NCBI RefSeq assembly: GCF_001050475.1
Contig: NZ_CP012034.1
Span: 992,001 to 1,056,000, forward strand
From: Companilactobacillus ginsenosidimutans
GTDB taxonomy: Bacteria > Bacillota > Bacilli > Lactobacillales > Lactobacillaceae
DNA length: 64,000 nt
Direction of reading: 5' to 3'
Shown one piece after another: positions 53,943 to 63,532 of this stretch; the stretch's first letter is position 1; each line of letters begins with the position of its first letter. The notes below the pieces were generated by a model. It ran no database searches, was not told the origin of the DNA, and worked only from the letters and a program-made list of their open reading frames with translations. The position numbers were made by a program, and so were the translations under genes.

Positions 53943-54044
53943 TGCAACACTTTTAACAAAAGTGTCGTAATTGCAACACGTTGTTTGAATTTGGTGGTTG
54001 CATGGTAGATATAAAATTCTTATTATATGAAACATAGTGTTGCA
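53943..54044. promoter_or_regulatory. intergenic operator region of tetR and the ABC exporter
   Basis: The octamer TGCAACAC occurs at 53943-53950 and 53972-53979 and inverted (GTGTTGCA) at 54037-54044. A perfect 19-bp palindrome, ACACTTTTAACAAAAGTGT, spans 53947-53965 and overlaps the first octamer. These are the natural candidates for TetR binding; the promoters themselves are not clear. Confidence 0.6.
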
Positions 54045-54108
54045 ATAATGACAGTGTAACAGAAAAATTATACTGTACCACTAAAACTTAATTCAGAAAG
54101 GTATTATA

Positions 54109-56439
54109 ATGCTGGAATTAAAACATATTAAAAAATATTACTATGTTGGTGATTCAGTCACAAAGGCGTTAGATGACGTTTCAGTCTCCTTCCGTAAGCA
54201 AGAATTTGTTGCCATATTAGGACCTTCAGGTTCTGGTAAGACAACCATGTTAAACGGTATCGGTGGATTAGACATCTACGACTCTGGTGATTTAGTCATC
54301 AAAGGTAAATCAACTAAAGAATTCAAAGCAGCTGACTGGGATGCATATCGTAACAACTCAGTTGGATTTATTTTCCAAAGTTACAACATCATTGGACACT
54401 TAAGTATCCTCGATAATGTAGAAATGGGAATGACTCTCAGTGGTGTTCCAAACGAAGAAAAGAAGAAAAAAGCTATTTCAGCTTTGGAACGAGTTGGATT
54501 AGGTCCTCATATCAATAAGAAACCTAACCAATTATCCGGTGGACAAATGCAACGTGTCGCCATTGCTCGTGCCATTGCAAACGATCCTGAAATTCTTCTT
54601 TGTGATGAGCCAACCGGTGCCCTTGATACCGAAACTAGTCAAGAGATCATGAAGTTGATCAAGGAACTATCTAAGGAACGACTAGTAATCATGGTTACAC
54701 ATAACCCCGATTTGGCCGACGAGTTTGCCGATAGAATCATCAACTTCGCCGATGGTAAAATCCAAAACGATTCAAATCCCTACACAGAAAATGAAGCAGA
54801 AGATACTTTCAAGCTAAACAAAACAAAAATGACATTTTGGACAGCTTTGAAGTTGTCCTTCACCAACTTGAGAACGAAGAAAGCCAGAACCGCATTGACA
54901 GCCTTCGCATCAAGTATCGGGATCATAAGTATTGCTATCGTACTAGCATTATCATCAGGTTTCCAAAAACAAATTGATAAAACACAAGCAAATACATTGG
55001 CACAATTCCCAGTAACAATTTCTCAAACAGCTTCAACTCAAACCGGTGCAGCCAGTTCAACCAAAGAGAAAAAGGCTCCAAAATCGAAGCAAGTTACAGC
55101 CAAATTGAGCCAAGCGGAGAAATCAGTCCACACAAACAAAATTTCCAAAGATTATTTAAACTACATTAAAGACATGAAACCAAGTTTAAGTAAAAACATC
55201 GGTTACACATATGCAACCGGAATGAACTTGTTAACAAAAACAAACGGTAAAGTAAAATCCGCCCAATTTTCAAACGCAAGTTCAAATACAGCTTCAACCG
55301 GCATGAGCCAAATGGCAGCCTCAACCGGAGTCGGTGGTTCAGTTTATCCATCAACAGACAACAATGGAAAAGGATTTTTGAGTAAGCACTACAAAGTCCT
55401 CTCCGGATCAATGCCTAAGAATGAAAATGAAGTAGTCTTAATCGTAAACAGCGACAATTCAACTAATGTAAACGGATTGAAGAACATCGGTATCAAAGTA
55501 AAAGATGGACAAAAGATCGATTACAGTAAAATTGTCGGAAAAGAATTTAAAATAGTTTCAAACAACAACTACTATCAAAAGAATCCTTTAGGAACATATT
55601 CACCAAATACCAGCCTCTCATCAATGTACAACGATTCTTCAAACAAGACATTGAAGGTAGCTGGAATCTTGAAGGTTAAGTCAAAATCATCGGAGAATAT
55701 ACTAGCTACAGGTATCGCATATAGCGACAAACTGACACAAGATATAATCCAGATGAATAAGAATTCTAACATAGTAAAAGCACAAAAGAGTTCAGATACA
55801 AATGTATTAACAGGCGCAGAAATTGATGCTTCGGTATCTAAATCTAGCTTGGTGAGCTACTTAGGTGGTTCAACGACTCCATCAAGTATCATGATTTATC
55901 CAAACACGTTCGACAACAAGGACAAGGTTTTGAAGTACTTGGACAAGTACAACAAGGGCAAGTCGAAATCTAACAAGGTTATCTACACTGACTTAGCTGG
56001 CCAAGTTTCTACGCTTACTGGTGGCTTGATGACTGCTATCACCTATGTTCTAGTAGCATTCGCGGGTATTTCACTGGTAACAAGTATGATTATGATTGCT
56101 ATCATCACATACACATCTGTTCTGGAACGTACTAAAGAAATCGGTATTTTGAAGGCTTTAGGTGCGAGAAAGAAAGATATTACTCGTGTATTTGATGCTG
56201 AAACGGTCATTTTAGGTGTATCTTCAGGTCTACTTGGCGTCATCATCGCATGGTTAGCTACCTTCCCTATTAATGCGATTTTGAAGAGCATGACTGATTT
56301 GAGCAATGTTGCACAGTTGAATCCGGTGCATGCGCTAATACTGATCGTGATTAGTACAGTGCTTACTGTTCTAGGTGGGCATATTCCTGCTCGAATGGCG
56401 GCGAAGAAGGATGCAGCAACCGCTTTACGGTCCGAGTAA
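54109..56439 (+). CDS. ABC exporter, fused ATPase and FtsX-like permease (MacB type)
   Basis: A 776-residue fusion. The N-terminal ATPase (about 1-225) has Walker A GPSGSGKT (38-45), LSGGQ (142-146) and DEPTGALD. A first TM helix lies at about 262-287, followed by a large extracellular domain of about 330 residues rich in Ser, Thr, Asn and Lys. Three TM helices of the FtsX fold follow at about 640-770 ([19 protein letters not shown]). This architecture exports peptides, antibiotics or lipoproteins. The divergent TetR suggests drug or peptide induction. Copy A of the structured repeat starts five bases after its stop. Confidence 0.9.
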   Translation: MLELKHIKKYYYVGDSVTKALDDVSVSFRKQEFVAILGPSGSGKTTMLNGIGGLDIYDSGDLVIKGKSTKEFKAADWDAYRNNSVGFIFQSYNIIGHLSILDNVEMGMTLSGVPNEEKKKKAISALERVGLGPHINKKPNQLSGGQMQRVAIARAIANDPEILLCDEPTGALDTETSQEIMKLIKELSKERLVIMVTHNPDLADEFADRIINFADGKIQNDSNPYTENEAEDTFKLNKTKMTFWTALKLSFTNLRTKKARTALTAFASSIGIISIAIVLALSSGFQKQIDKTQANTLAQFPVTISQTASTQTGAASSTKEKKAPKSKQVTAKLSQAEKSVHTNKISKDYLNYIKDMKPSLSKNIGYTYATGMNLLTKTNGKVKSAQFSNASSNTASTGMSQMAASTGVGGSVYPSTDNNGKGFLSKHYKVLSGSMPKNENEVVLIVNSDNSTNVNGLKNIGIKVKDGQKIDYSKIVGKEFKIVSNNNYYQKNPLGTYSPNTSLSSMYNDSSNKTLKVAGILKVKSKSSENILATGIAYSDKLTQDIIQMNKNSNIVKAQKSSDTNVLTGAEIDASVSKSSLVSYLGGSTTPSSIMIYPNTFDNKDKVLKYLDKYNKGKSKSNKVIYTDLAGQVSTLTGGLMTAITYVLVAFAGISLVTSMIMIAIITYTSVLERTKEIGILKALGARKKDITRVFDAETVILGVSSGLLGVIIAWLATFPINAILKSMTDLSNVAQLNPVHALILIVISTVLTVLGGHIPARMAAKKDAATALRSE

Positions 56440-56443
56440 AGCA

Positions 56444-56666
56444 TAGAGAGTGGAGGAAGCCGTTAAAATGCTGAGCATAGCCTAGAGGAGCGATTGATGC
56501 GGTTTGTGCATCCATCGATGCTCGTAGCTAAGCGGAGGCATTTGGCTTCCGGAACTCGTTTCGGCTATAAACGTAGAACGGTTACCCAAAGAATCGGTAG
56601 CAGATAAATTTCTCTGGAGCAGACAGCGGAGGAGAAATTATCTACGTTAGCTCCCACGTTCTAACC
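56444..56666 (+). ncRNA. candidate structured RNA repeat, copy A
   Basis: TAGAGAGTGGA (56444-56454) is followed at once by GGAAGCC (56455-56461), which pairs with GGCTTCC (56544-56550). Inside, AAATGC/GCATTT, TAGC/GCTA and GAGC...GCTC form a long arm. The conserved 3' part (56551-56640) starts GGAACTCGTTTCGG and ends in an ATTTCTC/GAGAAAT hairpin around 56608-56638. An outer TAGAACG (56574-56580)/CGTTCTA (56657-56663) stem closes it. The 90-base 3' part matches copy B at 83 positions by eye. It has no coding potential and belongs to no RNA class I recognise. Confidence 0.7.
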
Positions 56667-56677
56667 AAAATCAAACA

Positions 56678-56706
56678 AAAAAGTCAGCCAAAAGGCTGGC
56701 TTTTTT
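56678..56706 (+). terminator. terminator after repeat copy A
   Basis: AAAAAAG-CAGCC pairs with GGCTG-CTTTTTT around AAAA. It ends transcription of the ABC exporter gene plus the repeat. Confidence 0.92.
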
Positions 56707-56800
56707 GCATCCATACTTTCAAAACCAATTCAAATATGGCAAACTAAAAATTAGATAGAGCTTGTAGTTCTAATACTTAACAAAAAAAAGGACACCTCAA

Positions 56801-57310
56801 ATGTTCATAAAACCCACAAAAAAATCAAACAAAATATTCAAGCAATTACCCAAAGTATCAGTAAATGACGACTCAGAAATCAATCCCCTATTCGCTTGGC
56901 ACGCAAACTATCTACCGGTAGACAGAAAAAATCTAGTCTTCCTAACAAACGACTTATCTTACGTAACAATAGTTCTCGCAAATGTAAATGCGGATAAACA
57001 ACACCATCTACAAAAAGAATTCCACGATGCTTTATTCCAACTATGTGATGATCTCTTTATACCAAATGAAAATTTTGAAAAGTATGTGAAACAAGGCGGA
57101 AAACTAGAATTTTTAGAAAATGGACCTGTTAATAGAAATGCAATTGGTGCCATGAACAATGCAATTAGAACTGGTGGAGGAGATATATATCAAGACGTTA
57201 CTTATCAGCAAGAACTATCAATGGTACTTTCCAAGTTGCTTATTAAGTATCCTGATAATTCAAGGGACACACCTGATAAAAAATTTGCAGAAGCTTTGGA
57301 TAAACTGTAA
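56801..57310 (+). CDS. conserved protein of unknown function, possibly DUF6933-like
   Basis: A 169-residue soluble protein without signal peptide or TM helix. It shows FAWHANYLPVDRKNLVFL (about 31-48), then FLTNDLSYVTIVLANV, and a helical C-terminal half. The 'WHANxxxxxRKNxVxxxND' pattern reminds me of the uncharacterised DUF6933 family; this is recall, not a search. AAAGGA precedes the ATG at 56801. It has its own terminator and lies alone between two inward-facing copies of the structured repeat. Function unknown. Confidence 0.7.
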   Translation: MFIKPTKKSNKIFKQLPKVSVNDDSEINPLFAWHANYLPVDRKNLVFLTNDLSYVTIVLANVNADKQHHLQKEFHDALFQLCDDLFIPNENFEKYVKQGGKLEFLENGPVNRNAIGAMNNAIRTGGGDIYQDVTYQQELSMVLSKLLIKYPDNSRDTPDKKFAEALDKL

Positions 57311-57315
57311 AACTT

Positions 57316-57352
57316 GAAAAGCGAGTTCTCACAATATGGAGAACTCGCTTTT
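57316..57352. terminator. terminator between the unknown gene and repeat copy B
   Basis: AAAAGCGAGTTCTC pairs perfectly with GAGAACTCGCTTTT around ACAATATG, with A and T runs on both sides. It can serve both the plus-strand gene and the minus-strand alr plus repeat transcript. Confidence 0.93.
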
Positions 57353-57385
57353 TTTGATTGTTTTGTGATTAAGCTCGAAGGTCGG

Positions 57386-57587
57386 TAATTTCTCCTCCGC
57401 TGTTTGCTCCTGAGAAATTTACCTACTACCGATTCTTTGGGTAACTGTTCTATTTTTATAGCCGAAACGAGTTCCATGACACAGCTTCCTATACATAACT
57501 GCAAAAAGAGGCAGGATCCGCATAGTTCGCGAATCATGCCTCTTTTCACTGTTATGACCGGAACTAACCGTGTCATTCCACTCTCTA
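57386..57587 (-). ncRNA. candidate structured RNA repeat, copy B
   Basis: In minus-strand sense TAGAGAGTGGA (57577-57587) begins with the alr stop codon itself. ATGACAC (57570-57576) pairs with GTGTCAT (57476-57482), the same place as the 7-bp stem of copy A but with different sequence. An inner arm pairs CATAAC/GTTATG and AAAAGAGGCA/TGCCTCTTTT. The conserved 3' part (57386-57475) begins GGAACTCG. Its terminal hairpin shows GGTAA/TTACC where copy A has GATAA/TTATC. These compensating changes argue for selection on RNA structure. Confidence 0.7.
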
Positions 57588-58697
57588 CTCGCGGTATACT
57601 CTTGGCAACCTTTCAGACAAGCAACAAAGCACTTCATAATTAATAGTGCCGGCATATTGAGCCACGTCAGTAGCTGTAATCTCATCATTACCACTTTTAC
57701 CAATCAAGATAACTTTTGTCCCTACGGGCATCTCATGTGGCAATTTAACCATGAATTGATCCATACAGACCCGTCCAACTATCTTGCAACGGATTCCATC
57801 AATCAATACGTCAGATCCTGACATTCGTCTCAACCAACCATCTGCATATCCGATTGGAACAGTCCCAATCCACTCTTCATCATTAGTTGTATAAGTTGCG
57901 CCGTAGCCAATACTTTCGCCAGGTCCAACTTTTTTAACATAAACCAATTCAGAATGAAGACTCAAAACGGGTTTCAATTCATATGGTAATTGAGAAATAT
58001 CTGTTTGTGATGGATTCAATCCATACAATGCAATTCCGTAACGAACCATATTGACAGCTAAATCCTGATGCCACAATGCTGTTGCTGAGTTAGCACAGTG
58101 AACATACTTGAATTTAATTGGTAAATCGCTTTTTAATTCCTTAAAACGACTCACTTGTTTCTCAAAGTATTTCTCATCAGGGCTATCAGCGGTTGAAAAA
58201 TGAGTAAATAAACCTTCTGGGATAAATGATTCTGGATGATTTTTCAAAAACATACATGCCTTAACTACTGAATCATGGTCACGAAATCCGATTCGACCCA
58301 TGCCACTATCGACACCTAAATGAACTTTGAGCTGATAAATATTCTCACGTGCTGCTTCTTCAAGCCAATCTAATGAGCCGACTGTTAAAGAAATATCTGC
58401 TTTATTCGCAATTTCAGCGTATTTAACGGGTGTTATTCCTAAAACCAAGATTGGTGCCACTACATCCGAGTCACGAATTTCAAGTGCCTCATCAAGTGTA
58501 GCAACACAAAGTCCGGTTGCTCCAAATTCAATTTCTGCTTGGGCAACCTTAACTAAACCATGTCCATATGCGTTAGCTTTAACTACGGCAAAAACGTCTG
58601 TACCTGCGGGTACGGATTTTAATTCATTATGCAAATTTGATTTTAAGTTTGCCATGTTAATTTCAACTGTTGCTGGTCTGTGAAGTGATGGAATCAT
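57585..58697 (-). CDS. alr: alanine racemase
   Basis: A PLP enzyme making D-alanine for peptidoglycan and teichoic acids. The protein has 370 residues, with the PLP lysine K40 in VVKANAYGHG. The catalytic tyrosine lies in the SIGYGATYTT region near 265, and the C-terminal beta domain has VGRVCMDQ. It lies two bases after acpS. Its TAG stop codon is the first part of structured repeat copy B. Confidence 0.96.
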   Translation of the reverse strand: MIPSLHRPATVEINMANLKSNLHNELKSVPAGTDVFAVVKANAYGHGLVKVAQAEIEFGATGLCVATLDEALEIRDSDVVAPILVLGITPVKYAEIANKADISLTVGSLDWLEEAARENIYQLKVHLGVDSGMGRIGFRDHDSVVKACMFLKNHPESFIPEGLFTHFSTADSPDEKYFEKQVSRFKELKSDLPIKFKYVHCANSATALWHQDLAVNMVRYGIALYGLNPSQTDISQLPYELKPVLSLHSELVYVKKVGPGESIGYGATYTTNDEEWIGTVPIGYADGWLRRMSGSDVLIDGIRCKIVGRVCMDQFMVKLPHEMPVGTKVILIGKSGNDEITATDVAQYAGTINYEVLCCLSERLPRVYRE

Positions 58698-58699
58698 AA

Positions 58700-59056
58700 T
58701 TATTCCTCCTCTATGATGACTTCAGTAATAACCAATTCATCTGTATCAGATATTGAGATTTGAATGTTTCCCTTCGAGATTTCAGTCTTGATATAAGGTT
58801 GACCGGATGGATGATTGAGAACACTTAAATCGTGAAACCCAATTTTACCTAATCCAGTTCCCATAGCTTTTGTAAAAGATTCCTTGGCGGAAAATCTTCC
58901 AGTTAAATATGTCATTTTTTGTTTTTCTGTATTTAGACTATTAAAAACTTCAATCTCATCGGGATTAAGAATTTTGTCGACAAATTTTGGATGTCGTCCA
59001 TAAATCTTCCTCACACGATCAATTTCTGCAATATCTATTCCTAAGCCTTTAATCAT
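58700..59056 (-). CDS. acpS: holo-[acyl-carrier-protein] synthase
   Basis: AcpS transfers 4'-phosphopantetheine from CoA to acyl carrier proteins. The 118 residues show GIDIAEIDRVR with the metal-binding D8, and FSAKESFTKAMGTG with the second acidic ligand. The acpS-alr pairing is common in lactobacilli. Confidence 0.95.
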   Translation of the reverse strand: MIKGLGIDIAEIDRVRKIYGRHPKFVDKILNPDEIEVFNSLNTEKQKMTYLTGRFSAKESFTKAMGTGLGKIGFHDLSVLNHPSGQPYIKTEISKGNIQISISDTDELVITEVIIEEE

Positions 59057-59081
59057 ATTCGTTTCTCACCTTGTTTTCAAC

Positions 59082-59113
59082 AAAAAAGAGGGAAGCAAAT
59101 GAATGCTCTCCCC
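59082..59113 (-). terminator. terminator of the DEAD-box helicase gene
   Basis: In transcript sense GAGGGGGAGAGC pairs with GCTTCCCTC with small bulges around ATTCATTT and is followed by six T residues. Confidence 0.75.
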
Positions 59114-59167
59114 CTCATTTATTTATATTTTAATCATTTTTATAATGATACACAATTCAATTTTAGA

Positions 59168-60715
59168 TTAAAGATTTGTTCTAATCTTGAATGCTTTCTT
59201 TGATTGTGTTGGTTTCTTGCTGTCATTACGTCTGTGGTTACTGTTATTACCACCACGACTGTGACCACCATTTCCGCCTCGACGATCATCACGTCTGCCA
59301 CCACGGTGTTCATTTCTTTCACCGCTACGACGACCATGACTGAAACGACGTTTGCCATTGCCATGACCTGAACGGTTATGACTTTGCTTGCGACCTGGTA
59401 ATGGACGTTCTGGAGCAATCTTAACAGGAACACTTTCAGCATCCTTGATTGCTGAACTCAAGTAAACCATTACTAATTGTTCAGGAGTATATTCATTTAA
59501 CAACTCTTCAGTTGCATCCTTGAAACGATCTAGATTCTTATCGTGTGCCAAGGTATCTTTGATATCTTCCTTAACACCTTCCATTTGACCTTTTAATACT
59601 TCGTTGTCAGTTGGTGGTGCTAATGGTGTCATACGTTTCTTAGTTAGGTTTTCGATTGTACGTAAGTAACTCATTTCGTTAGGTGTAACGAATGTTACTG
59701 ACACACCAGACTTACCGGCACGACCTGTACGTCCAATACGGTGAACATAACTGTCTGGGTCTTGAGGAATATCGTAGTTATAAACGTGAGATACACCAGA
59801 AATATCCAAACCTCTGGCAGCAACATCAGTTGCAACTAAGAAATCAAGTTTTCCAGCTTTGAACTTACGTAAAACGCTAGTTCTCTTATCTTGTGATAAG
59901 TCACCGTGAATACCTTCTGCATTGTAGCCACGAGCTTGTAATCCACGTGTTAATTCATCAACACGACGTTTTGTACGTCCGAAAATCAAGGCCAATTCTG
60001 GTGCTTGAACATCGAAAATACGTGTCATTAAATCAAATTTTTCGAAATCTTTGGCTTTAACAAAGTATTGGTCAATGTTATCAGCTGTTAATTCCTTTGA
60101 CTTAATTTTAACGATTTCAGGTTTTGTCATAAACTTATCAGCAATCTTCATGATAGGCTTAGGCATTGTAGCTGAGAATAATAATGTTTGGTGATCATGA
60201 GGAACGTTTGACAAGATACTTTCGATATCTTCAACGAATCCCATGTCTAACATTTCATCAGCTTCATCAAGAACAACAGTCTTAACGTTGTGTAACTTAA
60301 GTGTGTGACGGCTGATGTGGTCTTTAATACGTCCTGGAGTACCCACAACAACACTAGGATGGTTTTTCAAGGCATTAATTTGTCTTCTAATATCAGAACC
60401 ACCATAAACTGATTGAACTCTAACTTTTTTGTTGCGTCCTAACTTGAACAATTCTTCTTGTGTTTGAATTGCAAGTTCACGTGTTGGGGAAATAATCAAT
60501 GCTTGAATATCACTAGAATTAGTATCTACAGCATCTAAAATTGGAAGTCCAAAAGCAGCAGTTTTACCTGTACCTGTTTGGGCTTGCCCAATCACGTCAT
60601 CACCTGTCATTACAAGTGGAATAGTTTGTGCTTGGATAGGCGTTGTTTCTTCGAATCCGGCCTCATCGACAGCAGCTAATAATTTTGAATCTAATTTTAA
60701 TTCACTAAATTTCAC
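59168..60715 (-). CDS. cshA: DEAD-box RNA helicase, CshA-type
   Basis: A 515-residue helicase from a GTG (60713-60715) five bases after GGAGG; a longer reading adds seven atypical residues. Motifs in order: Q motif near 28, AQTGTGKT (45-52), PTRELA, DEAD, SAT, and [13 protein letters not shown]. The C-terminal tail from about 430 is rich in Arg, Gly, His and Asn (repeated RRGG/HNRSG patterns), as in CshA. Such helicases act in ribosome assembly, RNA decay and cold adaptation. Confidence 0.94.
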   Translation of the reverse strand: MKFSELKLDSKLLAAVDEAGFEETTPIQAQTIPLVMTGDDVIGQAQTGTGKTAAFGLPILDAVDTNSSDIQALIISPTRELAIQTQEELFKLGRNKKVRVQSVYGGSDIRRQINALKNHPSVVVGTPGRIKDHISRHTLKLHNVKTVVLDEADEMLDMGFVEDIESILSNVPHDHQTLLFSATMPKPIMKIADKFMTKPEIVKIKSKELTADNIDQYFVKAKDFEKFDLMTRIFDVQAPELALIFGRTKRRVDELTRGLQARGYNAEGIHGDLSQDKRTSVLRKFKAGKLDFLVATDVAARGLDISGVSHVYNYDIPQDPDSYVHRIGRTGRAGKSGVSVTFVTPNEMSYLRTIENLTKKRMTPLAPPTDNEVLKGQMEGVKEDIKDTLAHDKNLDRFKDATEELLNEYTPEQLVMVYLSSAIKDAESVPVKIAPERPLPGRKQSHNRSGHGNGKRRFSHGRRSGERNEHRGGRRDDRRGGNGGHSRGGNNSNHRRNDSKKPTQSKKAFKIRTNL

Positions 60716-60757
60716 AAAAATCCTCCGTTTGAACATGGTTTAAAACATAATCGTTCT

Positions 60758-60786
60758 ACATTACCACGTTATCCAATGTTACTCAA
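60758..60786 (-). promoter_or_regulatory. promoter of the DEAD-box helicase gene
   Basis: Minus-strand TTGAGT (60781-60786), 17-base spacer, TAATGT (60758-60763), between murF and the helicase gene. Confidence 0.55.
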
Positions 60787-60795
60787 CCGACACAC

Positions 60796-62157
60796 TTAAA
60801 TTAATTCTTTTAAGACATTTTCAAGATGAATGCCATGGCTTGCCTTTAGCAAGATTGTGTCATCTGAGTTCATTTCTTCTTTTATATTTTCAGTTAGCTG
60901 AACTAACTGGTCTGAGCTATACCAACTTAAATTCGTTGGGTCATACTTTTGAACTAGTAAATCGTACAATGCTTTCATTTCATTGCCAACTAAATAGACT
61001 TTCTCAAAATCCTTAGGATCAATATGATCAGCTAAAGATTCATGAAGTCGCTTGGAAGCATCGCCTAGTTCAAGCATATCCCCAAGAACAACTATTTTAC
61101 GACCTGTAGATAATTTTTTCAAATTATCAAGAACTTCACTTGCGGCAGTTGGGTTCGAATTGTACACATCACTTAAGACGTCTGCACCATTCTTAGCCTT
61201 CAACCATTCAGTTCTGTTCTCAGTCACATAAAGCTCTGACAAAGCTTTTTGCATGTTCTCGACTTTAATATGATATCTCTGTCCAACTAACAAGGCAGCC
61301 ATTGCATTGTTGACATTGTAGTCTCCCATAATAGGAATACTAAATTCAATTTCAGGCCAAAGGTTTGTCTTAAAGGTCGTTTGTTGTTTATCACTATGTA
61401 CTTCTGTAGCAAAAATAGTATTACTATCATTGCGACCAAAAGTTGAAATTTTTTGTTGTACGTTTTGTGCGCGTTCATTCAAGAGCGGTTCATCCCCGTC
61501 ATAAATGAACATACCATCTTCTTGTAAATGGTGAGTGATCTCCATTTTAGCATCAGCAATCTTATCACGAGTTCCAAAGAACTCAATATGTGCTTCCCCA
61601 ATCATCGTAATAACCGATACATCAGGTGTTGCTATGGTGCTTAATTTTTCGATCTGTCCAGGGCGATCCATTCCCATTTCAATTACCAAAACTTCAGTGT
61701 TAATTGGCATATTTAAAATAGTAAATGGCACACCAATATCGTTGTTAAAATTCTTTGGAGTTTTAGCAACATTATTGTTCACAGCCAAGACACTAGCAAT
61801 CATATCTTTGGTAGTTGTCTTACCATTGCTACCTGTTACAGCGACAACTTTAGGATTAACTTTCGACAAATAATATTTGGCTAAAGTATTGAAGGCAGTC
61901 ATTACATCATCAACAACTACATAAGGAATTGCCTTGTTAGTTATTTGGTGATCTTTTTGCCAAATACTTGCTGAAGCACCGTTGTTAATCGCACTTTCGA
62001 TAAACTCATGTCCATCGCGATCACCCTTTAGTGGGAAGAACAAATCACCAGTCTTAGCTTTTCTACTATCAAAGCAAACGCCGGTAATTTGAACATCTGG
62101 TATATTTTCAGCGGTTATTTTTAAAGCCGAATAAACTTCTCGTAACTTCATTTTCAT
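60796..62157 (-). CDS. murF: UDP-N-acetylmuramoyl-tripeptide--D-alanyl-D-alanine ligase
   Basis: MurF adds D-Ala-D-Ala to the UDP-MurNAc tripeptide. It has 453 residues, with the ATP site GSNGKTTT (109-116), ENRTEWLKAKNGADVLSD near 312-330 and YNSNPTA. A typical Mur ligase three-domain layout and length. It starts a minus-strand unit divergent from the MFS gene; together with alr nearby it covers D-Ala supply and use. Confidence 0.96.
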   Translation of the reverse strand: MKMKLREVYSALKITAENIPDVQITGVCFDSRKAKTGDLFFPLKGDRDGHEFIESAINNGASASIWQKDHQITNKAIPYVVVDDVMTAFNTLAKYYLSKVNPKVVAVTGSNGKTTTKDMIASVLAVNNNVAKTPKNFNNDIGVPFTILNMPINTEVLVIEMGMDRPGQIEKLSTIATPDVSVITMIGEAHIEFFGTRDKIADAKMEITHHLQEDGMFIYDGDEPLLNERAQNVQQKISTFGRNDSNTIFATEVHSDKQQTTFKTNLWPEIEFSIPIMGDYNVNNAMAALLVGQRYHIKVENMQKALSELYVTENRTEWLKAKNGADVLSDVYNSNPTAASEVLDNLKKLSTGRKIVVLGDMLELGDASKRLHESLADHIDPKDFEKVYLVGNEMKALYDLLVQKYDPTNLSWYSSDQLVQLTENIKEEMNSDDTILLKASHGIHLENVLKELI

Positions 62158-62245
62158 GAATACTATTCCCCAGTTCTAAAAAAATATTTTCTCCCAAAAA
62201 ATGAAAAGAGTATACTAATTAACTTAGAAAGGATTTGATGTATTT

Positions 62246-63472
62246 ATGAGTTCAAATACACAAAATACTCCAAAAGAGAATAACTATTGGAGAAAAAATC
62301 TAATCGTCCTCTGGTTTAGTACCTTTGTAACAGGTATTGGCTTTAGTATGATAACACCCTTTATGCCATTATACATTAATAGTTTGGGGAATTTCACAAA
62401 AAGTCAATTGGTCATCTGGAACGGTATTGCCTTTTCATCAACCTTCTTGGTTATGGCAATCATCTCACCTATCTGGGGCAAAATAGCCGACAGACGTGGT
62501 CGAAAGTTAATGTTGATTCGTGCCGCATTAGGTATGTCGATTGTTATCTTTCTACAAGCGTTCGTCACGGCACCATGGCAATTAGTAGTATTAAGACTTT
62601 TGCAAGGTGTATTTTCAGGATTCGTAAGTAATGCAAATACTTTAATTGCATCTACAGCTCCAAGATCCGAAAGTGGAAAAGCTCTTGGAACATTAAACAC
62701 CGGCGTTATCTCAGGAACTTTGTTAGGACCTTTAGTAGGTGGCGTTATCGCCCAATACTTCGGCTACAGAATTCCATTTATGATAACTGGATCATTACTT
62801 TTTACCGCCTTTATTTTGACAGTGATTTTCATTAAAGAAGATTTCAAACCTGTGCCAAAAGGTCAGGAAGCCTCAACTACGGAAATCTTTCATAAGTTGA
62901 AAAATCCGAATATTATTCTAGCAATGTTTATTACTACTATGATTATTCAAATGTCCAATAATTCCATCAACCCAATCATCAGTTTGTATGTTAAACAACT
63001 AATGCACGGTTCCGACAAGGTTACCCTCATCGCCGGAGTTGTTGCCGCACTGCCTGGTATTGCAAACATTATTGCTGCACCACGTTTTGGAGCATTGGGT
63101 GATAAAATTGGTACTGGAAAAATTTTAATTGGTGGATTGATATTTGCGGTACTTGTATATATTCCACAAGCTTTCGTAAATAACATCTGGCAATTAGCAA
63201 TTCTTCGCTTTTTCGTTGGAATATCTGATGCCTGCTTAGTACCACAAGTACAAACCTTGTTAGCAAAAAATACCGATACGCAGTATACGGGACGAGTCTT
63301 TGGTTACAACCAGTCCTTCCAATCAGTTGGTAATGTCTGTGGCCCACTTCTAGGTTCTTATGTCTCAAGTGCACTAAGCTATTCAGCCGTATTCTTGACG
63401 ACAAGTGGTCTTGCATTAATCAACTTCGTATGGGTATTTACACACCTGCGGACGAAAAAGAAAAAAGCCTAG
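62246..63472 (+). CDS. MFS multidrug-type efflux transporter
   Basis: A 408-residue 12-helix permease with motif A, GKIADRRGRK (about 78-87), and a motif-C-like segment in helix 5 (TGVISGTLLGPLVGG). It resembles the PmrA/NorA group of drug:H+ antiporters. The substrate is unknown. TATACT at 62211-62216 could be its -10 box, without a good -35. The ribosome binding site AAAGGA is farther than usual (about 13 bases) from the ATG. Confidence 0.88.
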   Translation: MSSNTQNTPKENNYWRKNLIVLWFSTFVTGIGFSMITPFMPLYINSLGNFTKSQLVIWNGIAFSSTFLVMAIISPIWGKIADRRGRKLMLIRAALGMSIVIFLQAFVTAPWQLVVLRLLQGVFSGFVSNANTLIASTAPRSESGKALGTLNTGVISGTLLGPLVGGVIAQYFGYRIPFMITGSLLFTAFILTVIFIKEDFKPVPKGQEASTTEIFHKLKNPNIILAMFITTMIIQMSNNSINPIISLYVKQLMHGSDKVTLIAGVVAALPGIANIIAAPRFGALGDKIGTGKILIGGLIFAVLVYIPQAFVNNIWQLAILRFFVGISDACLVPQVQTLLAKNTDTQYTGRVFGYNQSFQSVGNVCGPLLGSYVSSALSYSAVFLTTSGLALINFVWVFTHLRTKKKKA

Positions 63473-63505
63473 AAACAACAAGTTTCTGTAAAAAAGAAAA
63501 AAATA

Positions 63506-63532
63506 AAAGCCATCCGAGAAAGGATGGCCTTA
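63506..63532. terminator. hairpin between the MFS gene and rpmE2
   Basis: GCCATCC (63509-63515) pairs with GGATGGC (63522-63528) around GAGAAA. In minus-strand sense it is followed by TTTTATTTTTTT just after the rpmE2 stop; it can also serve the MFS gene. Confidence 0.85.

Noticed and set aside
53928-54035. A longer TetR reading starting at 54035
   Set aside because: The added 36 residues are atypical and cover the operator palindrome; the ATG at 53927 has AGGAGAG.
56440-56650. Interpretation of repeat copy A as a T-box riboswitch because of AGAGAGTGGA
   Set aside because: No T-box sequence (GGTGGTACCGCG-like) or antiterminator is present, and the element follows a gene rather than preceding an aminoacyl-tRNA or amino-acid gene.
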